Shown here: positions 11,291-22,495 of the stretch, in pieces
How the letters are laid out: every line of letters begins with the position of its first letter
How positions within the stretch are numbered: the first letter of the stretch is position 1
The notes under the pieces: generated by a model
What the model was told of the DNA's origin: nothing
Database searches by the model: none
Seen by the model: only the letters and a program-made list of their open reading frames with translations
Position numbers and translations under genes: made by a program
NCBI GenBank assembly: GCA_035222895.1
Contig: JAVYIG010006799.1
Span: 47,796 to 111,795 of the forward strand
Direction: 5' to 3'
DNA from: Strongylocentrotus droebachiensis
Lineage: Eukaryota; Echinodermata; Echinoidea; Camarodonta; Strongylocentrotidae
Length of the DNA stretch: 64,000 nucleotides

Positions 11291-11518
11291 AGAAAATGTG
11301 ATAATGATGTGCACTATTATAATATTTATTCTTGTCACTGTGAAAAAATGAGAATGGATTGGGGATTCTAATATCTCCAATATCATGATTATTCTTTTAT
11401 CTCCGATAGACATCATTGCAACATATTTGAATAACAGTATATAATGAATTTGTAAGGTTCAAAAGCCTTAACATTTGTAGTATTTTCTTTTACAGTGTGA
11501 TTTGTCGATTTATAATGC

Positions 11519-11580
11519 AATAATCCGATGACCGGGGTAATAATATCTGTAAAGTGCTTAGAGACGGTATTCCGCATTAA
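11519..11580 (+). repeat. SINE/L2-type tail (unit 2), split by a transposon
   Basis: Same tail as at 2391. It runs to CGCATTAA at 11580, is interrupted by 571 bp, and resumes as TAAGCGCTATATATATCC at 12152. Confidence 0.6.
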
Positions 11581-12151
11581 AGGGATAGATGCGTTTTTTT
11601 GCAGAGGGCGCCGCGCTACACTAAATATTTTTGTTGGTGAGATAATGAAAAACTGAGTGTTAAATTTGAAAGCACATACAATTCAAATGACAAATCATCT
11701 TTGTTTGATCGAAATCGGTTCAGAGACGGCTGAAATGTCCATAAATATAACGATTTATAATACTTGTGTACCACCACAATTATTAGATAATTTGAAAAAA
11801 CCGTTGTAAAAACGAAATAGCGCCTTTTACGTGGTATTTCAGCCAATGCCGATGTTGGCTTTTTTGTTGGCATTTTCGTGCTGGTTATATTACGCACAAC
11901 AGCCGGCCCATGTAGACCCCTATTGTAATTTTTAATTAAATAATTAATTAACGGTCACCGTATTTTTTTTTAAAGTGGATCTGAATTGGTATGATCGAAT
12001 TGGCTAAATTTCACATTTTGGGGTCTAAAATTATCTTCATAGCAATTTTAGGTTCTAAAAGGGAACTAGAAATGTCAAAGATACGAATAAAAGCCATAAC
12101 CATGCACTTTGAAGGCATTTGCGGTTTGAAAACAGAACTCAACTATCCCTC
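11581..12151. mobile_element. TIR element inserted in the SINE tail
   Basis: Begins AGGGATAGATGCGTTTT and ends with the inverted form CTATCCCTC, flanked by TAA on both sides (11578-11580 and 12152-12154). The uninterrupted tail at 2430 and 46335 gives the empty site. TAA would fit PIF/Harbinger. A truncated copy of the left half sits at the identical place in unit 3 (21376-21675). The minus-strand open frame within is not supported as a gene. Confidence 0.6.
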
Positions 12152-12467
12152 TAAGCGCTATATATATCCAGTTTATTATATTATATTACAATATCGAACT
12201 GGATAGAACACCTTTGTTTCCATCTTGACTATAAAGCTCGTATCAACTCGCGATTGAATACAATAAACCCCGACGGCATACAAAGTAATTTATACATGCA
12301 TCAGGCTAAAAGTAGAGATTGTATTTGCATTTCATCTCTTCTCATTAATCCTAATTACTGTTGATCGTTCAAAAGACAGCTCGTTGAATATAAGATCGGG
12401 GAGATCTATCAACTTCCATTCTAAATTGCTTTTTAAGTCAATCAAAACCCACTTTATTAGCCGTTGA

Positions 12468-12577
12468 TTGAGTGAGAGGATGGCTTCAACCTCTGCTCTT
12501 CACTGCCTCGACAAAAAAAAGCGAAAGACATCACTAGCAGCTATTTGTCAAAATTAAGAAGAACAATTTCTCGATAG
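12468..12577 (+). pseudogene. C fragment (unit 2)
   Basis: Receptor C-terminal fragment homologous to 31000-31102: WLQPLL, then ITSSYLSKLRRT and ISR with TAG at 12575-12577. A frameshift in an A run (ACAAAAAAAAGC) separates the two parts. Confidence 0.7.
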
Positions 12578-13932
12578 TGTAGGCTCATAACACGACGGCT
12601 AAGTTACTATGACAACTTGCCAGGCAGAATAATATGCACGTCTTCTAGGAAATCATATCCCCAAATCATATTTATCCAAATATGAAGAAAAAAAATGGGG
12701 GTCCCGTTGCATCCCAAAGAGCTATGATGGATACTTTTTATTATAGGCATCCTTTTCCCCATATAATGCTAATACAATAGCTCGTGCGCACGGACTTTTA
12801 TCTTGAACGGACGCCCATTCCCTTATTAATGGTCATAAAGAAATAAACATGGTATGAAATTGTTCGAAAAAAAGGGGTGTGTCATAGAAGAAACAAAATG
12901 GCGATTCTATGTGGCGTACGGCCATGGCGAACGAAAACGCGCGCGCTCGGGCCAAATTTTAAAATGCTTATAATGGCCAATAACGTACTCTAATTTGATT
13001 AAAAAGTGAATTTTGAGCATTATGAAATTTTGCTCACGCACTGACGTTTATTGACCTGAAATTGGCCGGATGGATATTGACCTTGATCGTGATAAATATG
13101 AATTATAAATGTCTTTCCGTTATGATTATGAGTTGATTTTCACAAAATGGCGCCTGGATGACGTCACGATAACCTGATGAACTTGAAAATGTTTCCGGCA
13201 CATCTAAGGACAATGACCTATGACTGTGCCAACATTGAAATAAATCAACTGTACCGATCTGTATCGTCTGCACAAAAAAGTGGAGACATAAATAAAAAGA
13301 AAGAATAAAGAATAAAGAAAATTCTGACGAAATAAATAGGTGATCTGTCGATGACAGAAAACCTAATAAATAAGAAAGAATAAGAGAGAAAGAAAATTCT
13401 GACGAAATTAAGAGGTGATCTGTCGATGATAGATCTCCTAAATAGTACTCAGGAATTGAAAATAATAATCATATTGATAATGATGATGATAATTATATTA
13501 ATACAGATGACGATGATATTTATATTAATACAGATTATGATGGTGATGATGATGATATAATAATAATAATAATGATAATAATACAAAATAACATCATACC
13601 ATTGACTTAAATGCACGCAAACATTGTGTGCACGTTTTAGAGGGCTTGCGGACAATGATACCTCTCGCTCCGCCCAGTTATCACCAATACGGGAAGTTCA
13701 GGTAGTATAACCGTGAGGAACAGTTTTGCAATTACATCGTCAAAAAACCAACGGCTTTGAGAAATGTTTACCATCGGGCTTGAATGTCTTTACACGGCAT
13801 GAAAAATCCTCGTGTTTTTGAAATACATTCTTCCTGTGAATTACAGACGACAATATGAGTGGTACAGAGAATAATTGAAATCGCATACACTGACTTAATT
13901 TCTTGCTAAATGTTTGCTTCTCATTGTGGAAG
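12578..13932 (+). promoter_or_regulatory. B1 upstream region with CRE palindrome and microsatellite
   Basis: No gene. A perfect CRE palindrome TGACGTCA lies at 13159-13166, within a block conserved in units 4 and 5 (32838-32845, 47865-47872), 774 bp before the B1 start and 765 bp before the B3 start. An AT/GAT-rich microsatellite occupies about 13457-13590. Conservation may merely reflect the shared origin of the units, so a regulatory role is only possible. Confidence 0.3.
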
Positions 13933-14787
13933 ATGGCGACAGCGACATCATCTGAATCTACCAGTAATCATCCAGTGTCGATGATTTCTCTGTTCAGCAT
14001 GGGCTTATCTGTCTTGGCTAACACGCTAGTCCTTGTCATTCTACACAAACAGCAATCTATAGACGACAACACACGACTTATGTACCGAGTTTCTACCGTT
14101 CTTCATATCCTTTTGAGTTTTGCATGGAGTGGTTGGGAATTTGGCGCCAATTTTTCAGATACAGAGAAGTCTTGTAGAAAATGTTCCGATATTTTTGCCT
14201 ACGTGACGTTCGCCACTTTAAATGCACAACTTTCATGTTATTGTTTGATCTGTATTTGTAAGCTCATATTTCTACTTCGTCCATTGCGTTACCACATTCT
14301 CGTAACGCCAGTGAAGGTCAAATTCATACTCTTTGTCATCATCATAATTCCGCTTCTAATTACTATTCCATTATTACCATGGCTGCATCCTTTGCTTGAA
14401 AGTTACAGTTTCGAAGTCGCTTACTTCATTTCTCCAATTGTAATCGGCCTACTAGTCACCACCACTGTTAACATCACCATCTTACGGATAATATGCCAAC
14501 AGAATCGTCGACTCGATGTGATCCCCATGATCAACGGAGCACCTAGAGTTAGACTTTGGCGTTTGCCTGGAAAGGGTGTCTTGACCATACTGACCTTGAC
14601 TATTTCGTTTTATGTATGCTGGTTGCCAGTGATAATTACGAAGGGCGGAGACGGTGGCTATTCAGATTTGTTAGGTGTTTCCAGTGGCTGGATTCAACCT
14701 TTACTTTATATTGCTACAAGTAAAGAAGCGAAGGAGGTTGTTCGCTCTTATATTTCCAAACTCAAAATGATTATAACACGTCAATGA
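13933..14787 (+). CDS. B1: GPCR subfamily B, ECL2-deleted
   Basis: Predicted 284-residue rhodopsin-like 7TM receptor in a single exon. I use the ATG at 13933, in AAGATGGCG, a good Kozak context identical to that of B3; the frame is open further upstream but without an ATG. TM1 contains GLSVLANTLVLVIL. TM3 ends in ICICKLIFLLRPLRYH, so the DRY position reads CKL. TM6 has CWLP and TM7 has GWIQPLLY in place of NPxxY. The TM3 cysteine (EKSCRK) is present. Against B3, an in-frame gap of about 18 residues removes the ECL2 region containing the partner cysteine, so the usual TM3-ECL2 disulfide cannot form. Ligand unknown; a chemosensory role is inferred from clustering only. It may be an expressed variant or the early stage of a pseudogene. 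Confidence 0.75.
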   Translation: MATATSSESTSNHPVSMISLFSMGLSVLANTLVLVILHKQQSIDDNTRLMYRVSTVLHILLSFAWSGWEFGANFSDTEKSCRKCSDIFAYVTFATLNAQLSCYCLICICKLIFLLRPLRYHILVTPVKVKFILFVIIIIPLLITIPLLPWLHPLLESYSFEVAYFISPIVIGLLVTTTVNITILRIICQQNRRLDVIPMINGAPRVRLWRLPGKGVLTILTLTISFYVCWLPVIITKGGDGGYSDLLGVSSGWIQPLLYIATSKEAKEVVRSYISKLKMIITRQ

Positions 14788-17341
14788 AAACAGAACGTAC
14801 CTTTCGAATTGGTTTAGTATCTCTCTTTACAAAGTTCTACTCCAAAAAAATGAATGTGTGGCACCTTTTCTATTAAACCATGATCACCATTATCTCAAGA
14901 ATCATTGCATTTCTACATTAGGTGATATATATATTCTAGTATAACTATATTTTAGCTATTGTAATCAAAACATTAATATGAGTTCATAATGGTGTCATGG
15001 CTATAATATGTTGTATAGCCTCTAATGTTGAGTCATGGGGGAGGGAGCAACTGAATGCCAGTTAGAAGAGCGTCCTAGTGGAGATGAAGAATACTAAATA
15101 AATTTAGTAAATTTGTAATACTCTCTTATATGTGTACACAAAAATAGGCTGATGAAGTCGCTAACATGTTAGTTCTTAAATAGCTGTCATGTGGAGGGAA
15201 GAAATAAACGATTGACCATTTTAACCACTGTATATATTACCATCAATATAAGACAACATGACAATTAACAAAATAAAAAATAAACATTGGTTCTCATGAC
15301 TGTTCAAAAGTGTGAAGAATTTATTGATATGCTATTTGCCAATGTGCATAACACTTTTGTTCAGCTAGTTGAAGTGATGCATTCCTTTTTTCGCAGTTCA
15401 AAATAAACTTATCGTTAGCAAAGGAACCGTATCCATTTAGATAGGTGTATTAAGGTGGGATCTTGAAATTGATTATGATTTTAGTGTATGACCTGTGAAA
15501 AAGAATGTATTCGTTTCTAAATCACACAAGGATCGATATACTGCTGGTACGTTTCTATACCTCAGATGACAATAGGCCATGTTCGTGATGTAACCCAGTT
15601 TATGCAAAGGCCTTTGTCAAGCGCCTCGAGAAGGATTATTTTATTCACCTGTTACGAATAGCCAATAGTCAGAAGGCGAATTGCATACATTAGTCGTTCC
15701 TAGGCAAGATCAACAAATTCCTTGCCCTACGTAGCAACACGTTATGTATGGAATTTATATATTCTGATCATTGAAATAAAAAAATTCGTATCAGTTGAAT
15801 GAAATAATTCATTTCGAGGCACTTATGTTTTAACGTGGTTACATTATAAAAATGGCCTATTGTGGCGTGCTTATCATCTTAACAAGTAGGGTAAAGCTGT
15901 TGCGGATCGCTTCCATACCATTTTCTGTCTATCCATGCATATTTTGGAACACCCATTTTCTATTTACATTTATTTGTTTTTCTGGTCAGGGGATATTGAG
16001 ACCCAATCATGGCTCTGGAATAGAATATCTTCGCTCTCTCTCTCTCTCTCTCTCTCTCTTGCTCTTCCATGTTTTTAAAGAATCCTGGATCCGCCACTAA
16101 AATGTATGACGAAGCATTTATGCCAATCACTGTCAATCAACGAATCAACATTTGGGACGTAGAATGGTATTATGCATACTTGACTATTGAAAACAATTTC
16201 TCTAGCTATCTGTTGTTGGTATTTCAGATGTTTGGAAGTTAATAATGATTGTTGTTTGTATATATTTAATATGTTATAAGGTTACGAACTGTACATGATG
16301 TAGGCTACTTATGCTTTATTTTTTCTCATACTTGTATCATAATATTGGTAATATTGGTAGCCCTTGTCATTTATTTGTGCTTGTTCTACTAATTCAATAA
16401 ATCATAACCAAAAATTATACAGAATGCGTTTCCGGGGTCTTTTTCGAATCTGTTATGTCGAAAAACATCATAGATACATAAAGAAAAAGGTTCTCTGGAA
16501 AGCAGGATACATGCTTTTCATATACGTCAATTTAATATAAAAATCTATCACGACTCCATTTCATTGCCTGAAATCCAATCTTTGACATGCTGAACATACT
16601 GAATAGGTAATTAAACGTGTAAAGGTTACAAAAGTGACGTGAATTTGAAAGCGCCATTTATCGGGTTTTTGATTTCCGATCGACGTCATCGAAGAAAAAT
16701 CATTAAATCCAAAGCACACTTTGACAGGTTTCAAGCAAGCAATTCAAAAGAAACTGTCGTCAGCAAGAACAGAAATAAAAGGAGGAAATTGTCTTGCGCG
16801 CGTGTTCAGGGAACCGCCTTGATGGATCTGTGTGAAATGCACTGCGAACATCGTATGCCAGATACTTGTACTTTGTACGCCATGCAGACACTCCGACAAT
16901 TTCATTCGTCACTGTGCTGTGACCTGAACTTTACATTGGGGGCCATATCATCGTGTGATAAAGTTTGATTCAGACAACTGTCTAGTTGCAATTCTCATTG
17001 TTTCGTCACATAAAAAACGTGAACAATCTGTCTTTCAAATCGTGATTGTCTGCCGACCAGAACCGATGAAGGTTTGACGGAGAAAGCCATCTTAAATAAA
17101 GCGGCAATAGAATTTATGTTTCATTCATCTATTCAAACTATGTTAACCAACGTGACTTGTACCGCTTGCGATCATAATTTAACACACTCGTGTAATTTCA
17201 AGAACTATTTTGAATTCGAACATAACCACAAACTCTGAATATACTATACCTTTAGACTACAGGAAGTTCTTTACTCTATAAAGTTTGTGACATTATTGTT
17301 AAACCAAATACGTTCACGTATATCGCATATTATTTGAGAAT
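14788..17341 (+). other. B1-A2 spacer
   Basis: Non-coding unit spacer repeated after each B gene. It contains AATAAA at 15204, a (CT)n tract at about 16029-16061 and the conserved A-gene 5' flank (16605-17341). Immediately before A2 a TATA-like CTATAAAG sits at 17276-17283; the same is at 26511-26518 before A3, in both cases 59 bp from the last base to the ATG, but it is altered in A1, A4 and A5. Confidence 0.45.
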
Positions 17342-18358
17342 ATGAGTCACTCACCAGCACTTGGTTTGGAGAATATGACATACCCAACATCACTTGGTTT
17401 GGAGAATATGACTAACTCAAACGCACTTGTTCTTTTTCATCCCATATTAATCATTTATCTTTTCAACATGGGATCTGCGTTGTTGGTTAACATATTTGTC
17501 CTCTTCATTTTACAACGGCAACAAGCTATAGACGATACCTCTAGGTTACTGTATAAGGCATCCGGTTATCTCCAACTGATAATGAGTTTGGCATTTGGTG
17601 GTTGGTGCATCGGCTTGGATGTGTAACGCTACGTTGAAAAGACATGTATAATAATCCAGTATATCTTCCCTTTCGTAACCATATCTATTTTTTTCGCTCT
17701 GATGTATTGTTATAGCTTCATCAGCATTTGCAAGCTCATACTGATAACACGCCCTCTGCGGTATCACTTGCTTTTAACGCCGCTAAAAGTGAAAATCGTG
17801 CTCTCTGTCATCATACTAGTGTCACTTATTAGTTGTATTCCTCTCTTACCATGGTCTAATACTTTCTCTAGTACCATAGCTTCAGAGTGCCTGGCGCCTG
17901 ACTCGTTGTCGAATGTGGATACCCAATTGGTTTCGAGGATCACAACATTCTTGTCCAATACACCTGTTGTAATCGCGCTAATAATCACCACCACGACAAA
18001 CTTTGCTCTTCTTGGAGTAACATGCCAACAGAAACGCCGCGTTGAAGCCGTGGCTGAAGTAGCTCCAAGAAACGATGGCCCACAAGTTGAACGACGACGT
18101 AGGGCAAGAGTTAAATGTTTGCGGTGTCCTAGAAAGGGTATTGCGACTATTCTTACGCTAACCGTGTCGTTTTACGCCTGCTGGTTTTCCTGGATAGTGA
18201 GGAGGGAATCGGCATTCAGAGACATCTTTCAAGTAACGGGCGGAGTGAGTGGATGGCTTCAACCTCTACTCTACATCGCCACGAGTAAAGAAGCCAAAGA
18301 CATCACTAAGAGCTACTTGTCAAGATTAAGACGAACATTGTCGCTAATAGGCTACTGA
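17342..18358 (+). pseudogene. A2: GPCR subfamily A with one nonsense codon
   Basis: Full-length subfamily A frame from ATG 17342 to TGA 18356-18358, interrupted only by TAA at 17624-17626, where the intact paralogues have TAC (Tyr, in GLNVYRYVEK). The same frame continues open on both sides of this codon with no indel. TM1 (GSALLVNIFVLFIL), TM3 end (SICKLILITRPLRYH), the ECL2 Cys (SECLAPD), TM6 (CWFSW) and TM7 (GWLQPLLY) are all preserved. The 5' part carries two N-terminal sequon repeats. The product would stop after TM2, so I call it a pseudogene, very recent or possibly polymorphic. A sequencing error is an alternative. Confidence 0.85.
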
Positions 18359-18454
18359 AGGCTCTTTACAAAATGAGAAGTATAATGTTATTTTGTATAC
18401 TACACTGAGCAAAAAGAAGAAAGTTGACATCATCTATCAAAATAAACAAAAATA

Positions 18455-18525
18455 CAAGTAAAGAAGCAAAAAAGGTTGTTCGCTCCTATATCTCCAAACT
18501 CAAAATTATCATAACACGTCAGTGA
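18455..18525 (+). pseudogene. B-gene 3' end fused to the A2 3' flank
   Basis: Encodes TSKEAKKVVRSYISKLKII and the rest of the B C-terminus up to TGA 18523-18525. It directly follows the A 3' flank (AAAATAAACAAAAA). The same fusion follows A4 at 37659-37730, where an extra in-frame TAA is present. It marks an unequal-recombination junction. Confidence 0.8.
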
Positions 18526-18845
18526 AGACACTTCACACGTCGGATTAATCTTATAATCAAGAACTTACCTTTCGAATTGCTAGTATTTTTCTTTGTTCAC
18601 AAAATTCTATTTGTTTATTCTATGAATGTGTGTGGCATGTATTTTGCTATTACCATGATCACCATTAACTCAAGAGACATTGTATTTCTAGATAAGTTGA
18701 TATAAATTTCTATTAGGCTAACTACCTTGTAGCTATTGTAATCGCGTACATTGATATGAGTTCATAATGGTCTCATGGCTCTAATGTGGCATAGCCTATA
18801 ATGTCGAGTCATGGGTGAGGGAGCACCTGAATGCCAGGGAGTAGA

Positions 18846-19510
18846 GCGTCCGAATTGGGATCCTTATATTTAATGAATATGTTTTCTTTAAATTCTCAGA
18901 TTCATAGTTATCCTACAAGAAATGCAAACAAATTTCAGATTATTCAAGATACTCTTTGAGACATTCGGGTTCACTTATTTATGATAATGTAAAATGTAAG
19001 CAGTTTAATATTTCATTTAATAATACATTCAGGAGGCAATATAAGAAACATTTAATCTGTTTATATTAACTACTTTTAATTTGTTTAATTTATTTTCTTA
19101 AGTTATCCTGTTGAATAGTGTTTGATGCTCTTATATGCTTTAAAAAAGGGTTTTTCATGTTTATGTTCTCATGTTCTATGTTTTTATGGATTGTTTGAAA
19201 AATGTCTAATTGTTATAATAATAATGTAAAAACAAACAAATACACAAACTAGGTGACACACCCTAACAAGCCCAAAACCTGGCTTTCATTGTGTTCACCA
19301 TTTTCCAATTATCCACTTAAGTTTTGTATATAGTCTGCATCTTGTTTCTCATTGAATGCTATACTTGCTTTGTTTTTCATCTTCGTAATCGTTTGATCGA
19401 AATGTCATAGTTTTATAATGTTTTTATTGCCCATTGACTGTTTTTTACAAAATGTTTTTAATTGATGTTGGAATTTGGAAATAAATGATTTGAATTGAAT
19501 TTAATTGAAT
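18846..19510 (+). mobile_element. LINE 3' end with (TTGAA)n-type tail
   Basis: The start encodes, with gaps, the C-terminal pattern HSYPTRNANKF and FNNTFRRQYKKHLI seen in jockey/CR1-group ORF2 proteins. A long AT-rich 3' UTR and a TGAATTGAATT-type tail follow at about 19485-19510. A paralogous copy sits at 38706-39378, also downstream of an A-B fusion, so the insertion predates that duplication. Confidence 0.65.
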
Positions 19511-19956
19511 TAACAGGTTAATTCCAAAAAAGCTGTCATGTCAGGTGAAGGGAAGAATGATATTAAACGATCGACCATTTGTAAACACTGTATATATTAC
19601 CATCAATATAAGACAACGTGTCAATAAAAAAATTAATAAAAAACTAAACACTAAGAGGTTCTCATGACTGTTAAAAAGAAGAGTGAAGAATTTTTAGTGA
19701 TATGCTATTTGCCAATGTGCATGACACCTTTGTGAAATGATGCATTCCATTTTCACAGTTTAAAATAAACTTAACGTTTGCAAAGGAACCCTATCCATTT
19801 AGGTAGATGTATTACGGTGGGATCTTGAAATTAATTATGATGTTAGTGTATGACCTGTGAAAACGATTTTTTTTCATTTCTAGATCACAAGAGAATCTAC
19901 ATACTGGTGGAACGTTTCTTTACATCAGATGACAATAGGCCATTTACATAATGTAA
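19511..19956 (+). other. Partial B-A spacer, truncated
   Basis: Corresponds to 15180-15600 of unit 2 but jumps at about 19957 (after CATAATGTAAC) into the LINE remnant. No A gene follows, so a deletion or illegitimate recombination removed it. Confidence 0.5.
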
Positions 19957-21080
19957 CAGAAAATTGAGGCTATGAATTTGGATAGGAAAATTATAAAAAC
20001 ATTAGAAATGTGGAGAATGCGTAATTCAACATAATACGGTAGAACTTTGACATTAAATTTTTTTTTTTGTTGCGACTGCTATTCCAATACCACATTCAGT
20101 TGAAAAAATAAAAAATGAGATGATGTTTTCAATTTTATAGGGGGTCTAAGAAAGAGAAAAATAGAAGAAGAAAAAATACTAAAGGGGTATCAGGGATGGT
20201 TGATTACAGGTAAAAGTCGGTTCTCTGCGAATTTCTTGGATAAGGAGATTTTTTTTGACAATGAAAAAGCTATTTGGAATTTTTGATTTTCCTATTGGTT
20301 AAATAGGGTAGGTGAAATTCCATCGGTGTTTTAGTTTAATTGTAATAACAGAGACATGGATAAACTATGTCGAATGTCGAGGATACCCCATTAGTAATTT
20401 GATTTACTTTGTACTTGGTCAGAATTGAGATATGTAAATACACTTATCTTGTGTATATAATGCCTGAAAAAAAGATAAGTTCTGCACTCCGATTTGAATT
20501 GGGATCCGGTATTAATGTCTAAGTTCAAAGCTATACGAGATAATGGAATCAAACAATTTAATTTTAAACTTTTGCATATGTTTTTACCGTCAAAATGTAG
20601 CCTATATAAATGGAAAATTTAATATGATTAGGTACGTGAAGATTGGAATACCATTGAAACTTCACGGCATATGATGCTAGAGTGTAAACAGATAATTGTG
20701 TTTTGGAAAATTGTAACACGTTTGATATCTAATTTTGTTGGATTAGATATGAAAATAAATGAGAAGGCTTTAGTAATTGGAGATGATATAGGCAAGTTAG
20801 ATAATTATTTGGTTAATATTTTGATTAATTTTACTGCATATGTTATTTATAAGAACTACATTAAATATTTGAAACCAAAAAGCAAAATGGATGGTAGAAC
20901 TGTTTAAATTATCTGTAATTTGAATTGATGCCACATTTAAATTCTAGAACAAAAGAAAAGGTTAATGAAAAACAGGTAAAATCTTTGACTGATATGCTGA
21001 GATGATGTTTTAATCTTATATGTATATATGTTATTGTGAACGTTGTAGAAATGTGAAATAAAGCTCCCTGAAAGGATTAA
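19957..21080 (+). mobile_element. L1/Tx1-like LINE remnant (unit 3)
   Basis: Nearly identical to 9880-11290 of unit 2, minus an internal deletion of about 300 bp at 20445. The last open piece (20671-20907) encodes the C-terminal Cys/His region (LECKQIIVFWKIVTRLI). Inactive. Confidence 0.75.
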
Positions 21081-21306
21081 AAAGAAGAAAATGTGATAAT
21101 GATGTGCACTATTATAATATTTATTCTTGTCACTGTGAAAAAATGAGAATGGATTGGGGATTCTAATATCTCCAATATCATGATTATTCTTTTATCTCCG
21201 ATAGACATCATTGCAACATATTTGAATAACAGTATATAATGAATTTGTAAGGTTCAAAAGCCTTAACATTTGTAGTATTTTCTTTTACAGTGTGATTTGT
21301 CGATTT

Positions 21307-21675
21307 ATAATGCAATAATCCGATGACCGGGGTAATAATATCTGGAAAGTGCTTAGAGACGGTATTCCGCATTAAAGGGATAGATGCGTTTTTTTGCAGA
21401 GGGCGCCGCGCTACACTAAATATTTTTGTTGGTGAGATAATGAAAAACTGAGTGTTAAATTTGAAAGAACATACAATTTAAATGACAAATCATCTTTGTT
21501 TGATCGAAATCGGTTCAGAGACGGCTGAAATGTCCATAAATATAACGATTTCTAATACTTGTGTACCACCACAATTATTAGATAATTTGAAAAAACCGTT
21601 GTAAAAACGAAATAGCGCCTTTTACGTGGTATTTCAGCTAATGCCGATGTTGGCTTTTTTGTTGGCATTTTCGTG
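21307..21675 (+). repeat. SINE tail plus truncated TIR element (unit 3)
   Basis: 21307-21375 is the SINE/L2-type tail. 21376-21675 is the left half of the element seen complete at 11581-12151, cut off after CATTTTCGTG. It proves that unit 3 was copied from a unit-2-like source after that insertion. Confidence 0.65.
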
Positions 21676-21807
21676 TTTTCTATTCTTTTCTATTTTCTAT
21701 TAGGCTAACTACCTTGTAGCTATTGTAATCGCGTACATTGATATGAGTTCATAATGGTCTCATGGTTCTAATGTGGCATAGCCTATAATGTGGCATAGCC
21801 TATAATT

Positions 21808-22495
21808 TGGCGAACATATTTCAGATACAGAGAAGTCTTGTAGAAAGTTTTCCGATATTTTTGCCTACGTGACGTTCGCCAATTTATATGCGCAACTTTC
21901 CTGTTATCTTTTGATCTGTATGTGTAAGCTAATATTTCTAATTCGTCCGTTGCGTTTCCACATTCTCGTTACGCCAGTGAAAGTCAAAGTTATACTCTTT
22001 GTCATCATCATAATTCCGCTTCTGATTAGTATTCCATTATTACCATGGCCGCATCCTTTGCTTGACTACCACACCACATTTTGCTCAAATGGATACAGTT
22101 TCAAATGGCCAAGCATCTTAATAGACGCTTACTTCATTTCTCCAATTGTAATCGGCCTACTAGTCACCACCACTGTTAACATCATCATCTTACGGATAAT
22201 ATGCCAACAGAATCGTCGACTCGATGTGGTCCCCAGGATCAATGGAGCACCTAGAGTTAGACTATGGCGTTTGCCTGGAAAGGGTGTCTTGACCATACTG
22301 ATCTTGACTATCTCGTTTTATGTTTGCTGGTTGCCAGTAATGATTACGAAGGGTTTAGATGGTGGATATTCAGATTTGTTAGCTGTTTCCAGTGGCTGGA
22401 TTCTACCTTTACTCTATATTGCTACAAGTAAAGAAGCAAAAGAGATTGTTCGCTCTTATATCTCCAAACTCAAAATTATTATAACACGTGAATGA
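21808..22495 (+). pseudogene. B2: GPCR subfamily B, 5'-truncated
   Basis: Encodes subfamily B from the end of TM2/ECL1 (FGEHISDTEKSCRKFSDIF) to the stop at 22493-22495. TM3 ends ICMCKLIFLIRPLRFH, ECL2 keeps its Cys (HTTFCSNG), TM6 has CWLP and TM7 has GWILPLLY, so here even the Gln of QPLLY is Leu. The 5' boundary is a join between the B 3' flank (GGCATAGCCTATAA) and the middle of the coding region, with shared AATTTGGCG. A TAA codon lies just upstream in frame and there is no ATG for TM1. It is a gene fragment without lesions in the remaining part. Confidence 0.85.

Noticed and set aside
16639-16968. 109-codon frame upstream of A2, similar frames at 25899 and 40852
   Set aside because: No ATG start (GTG); indels between the five homologous copies break the frame, so it is conserved DNA in the A 5' flank and not conserved protein.
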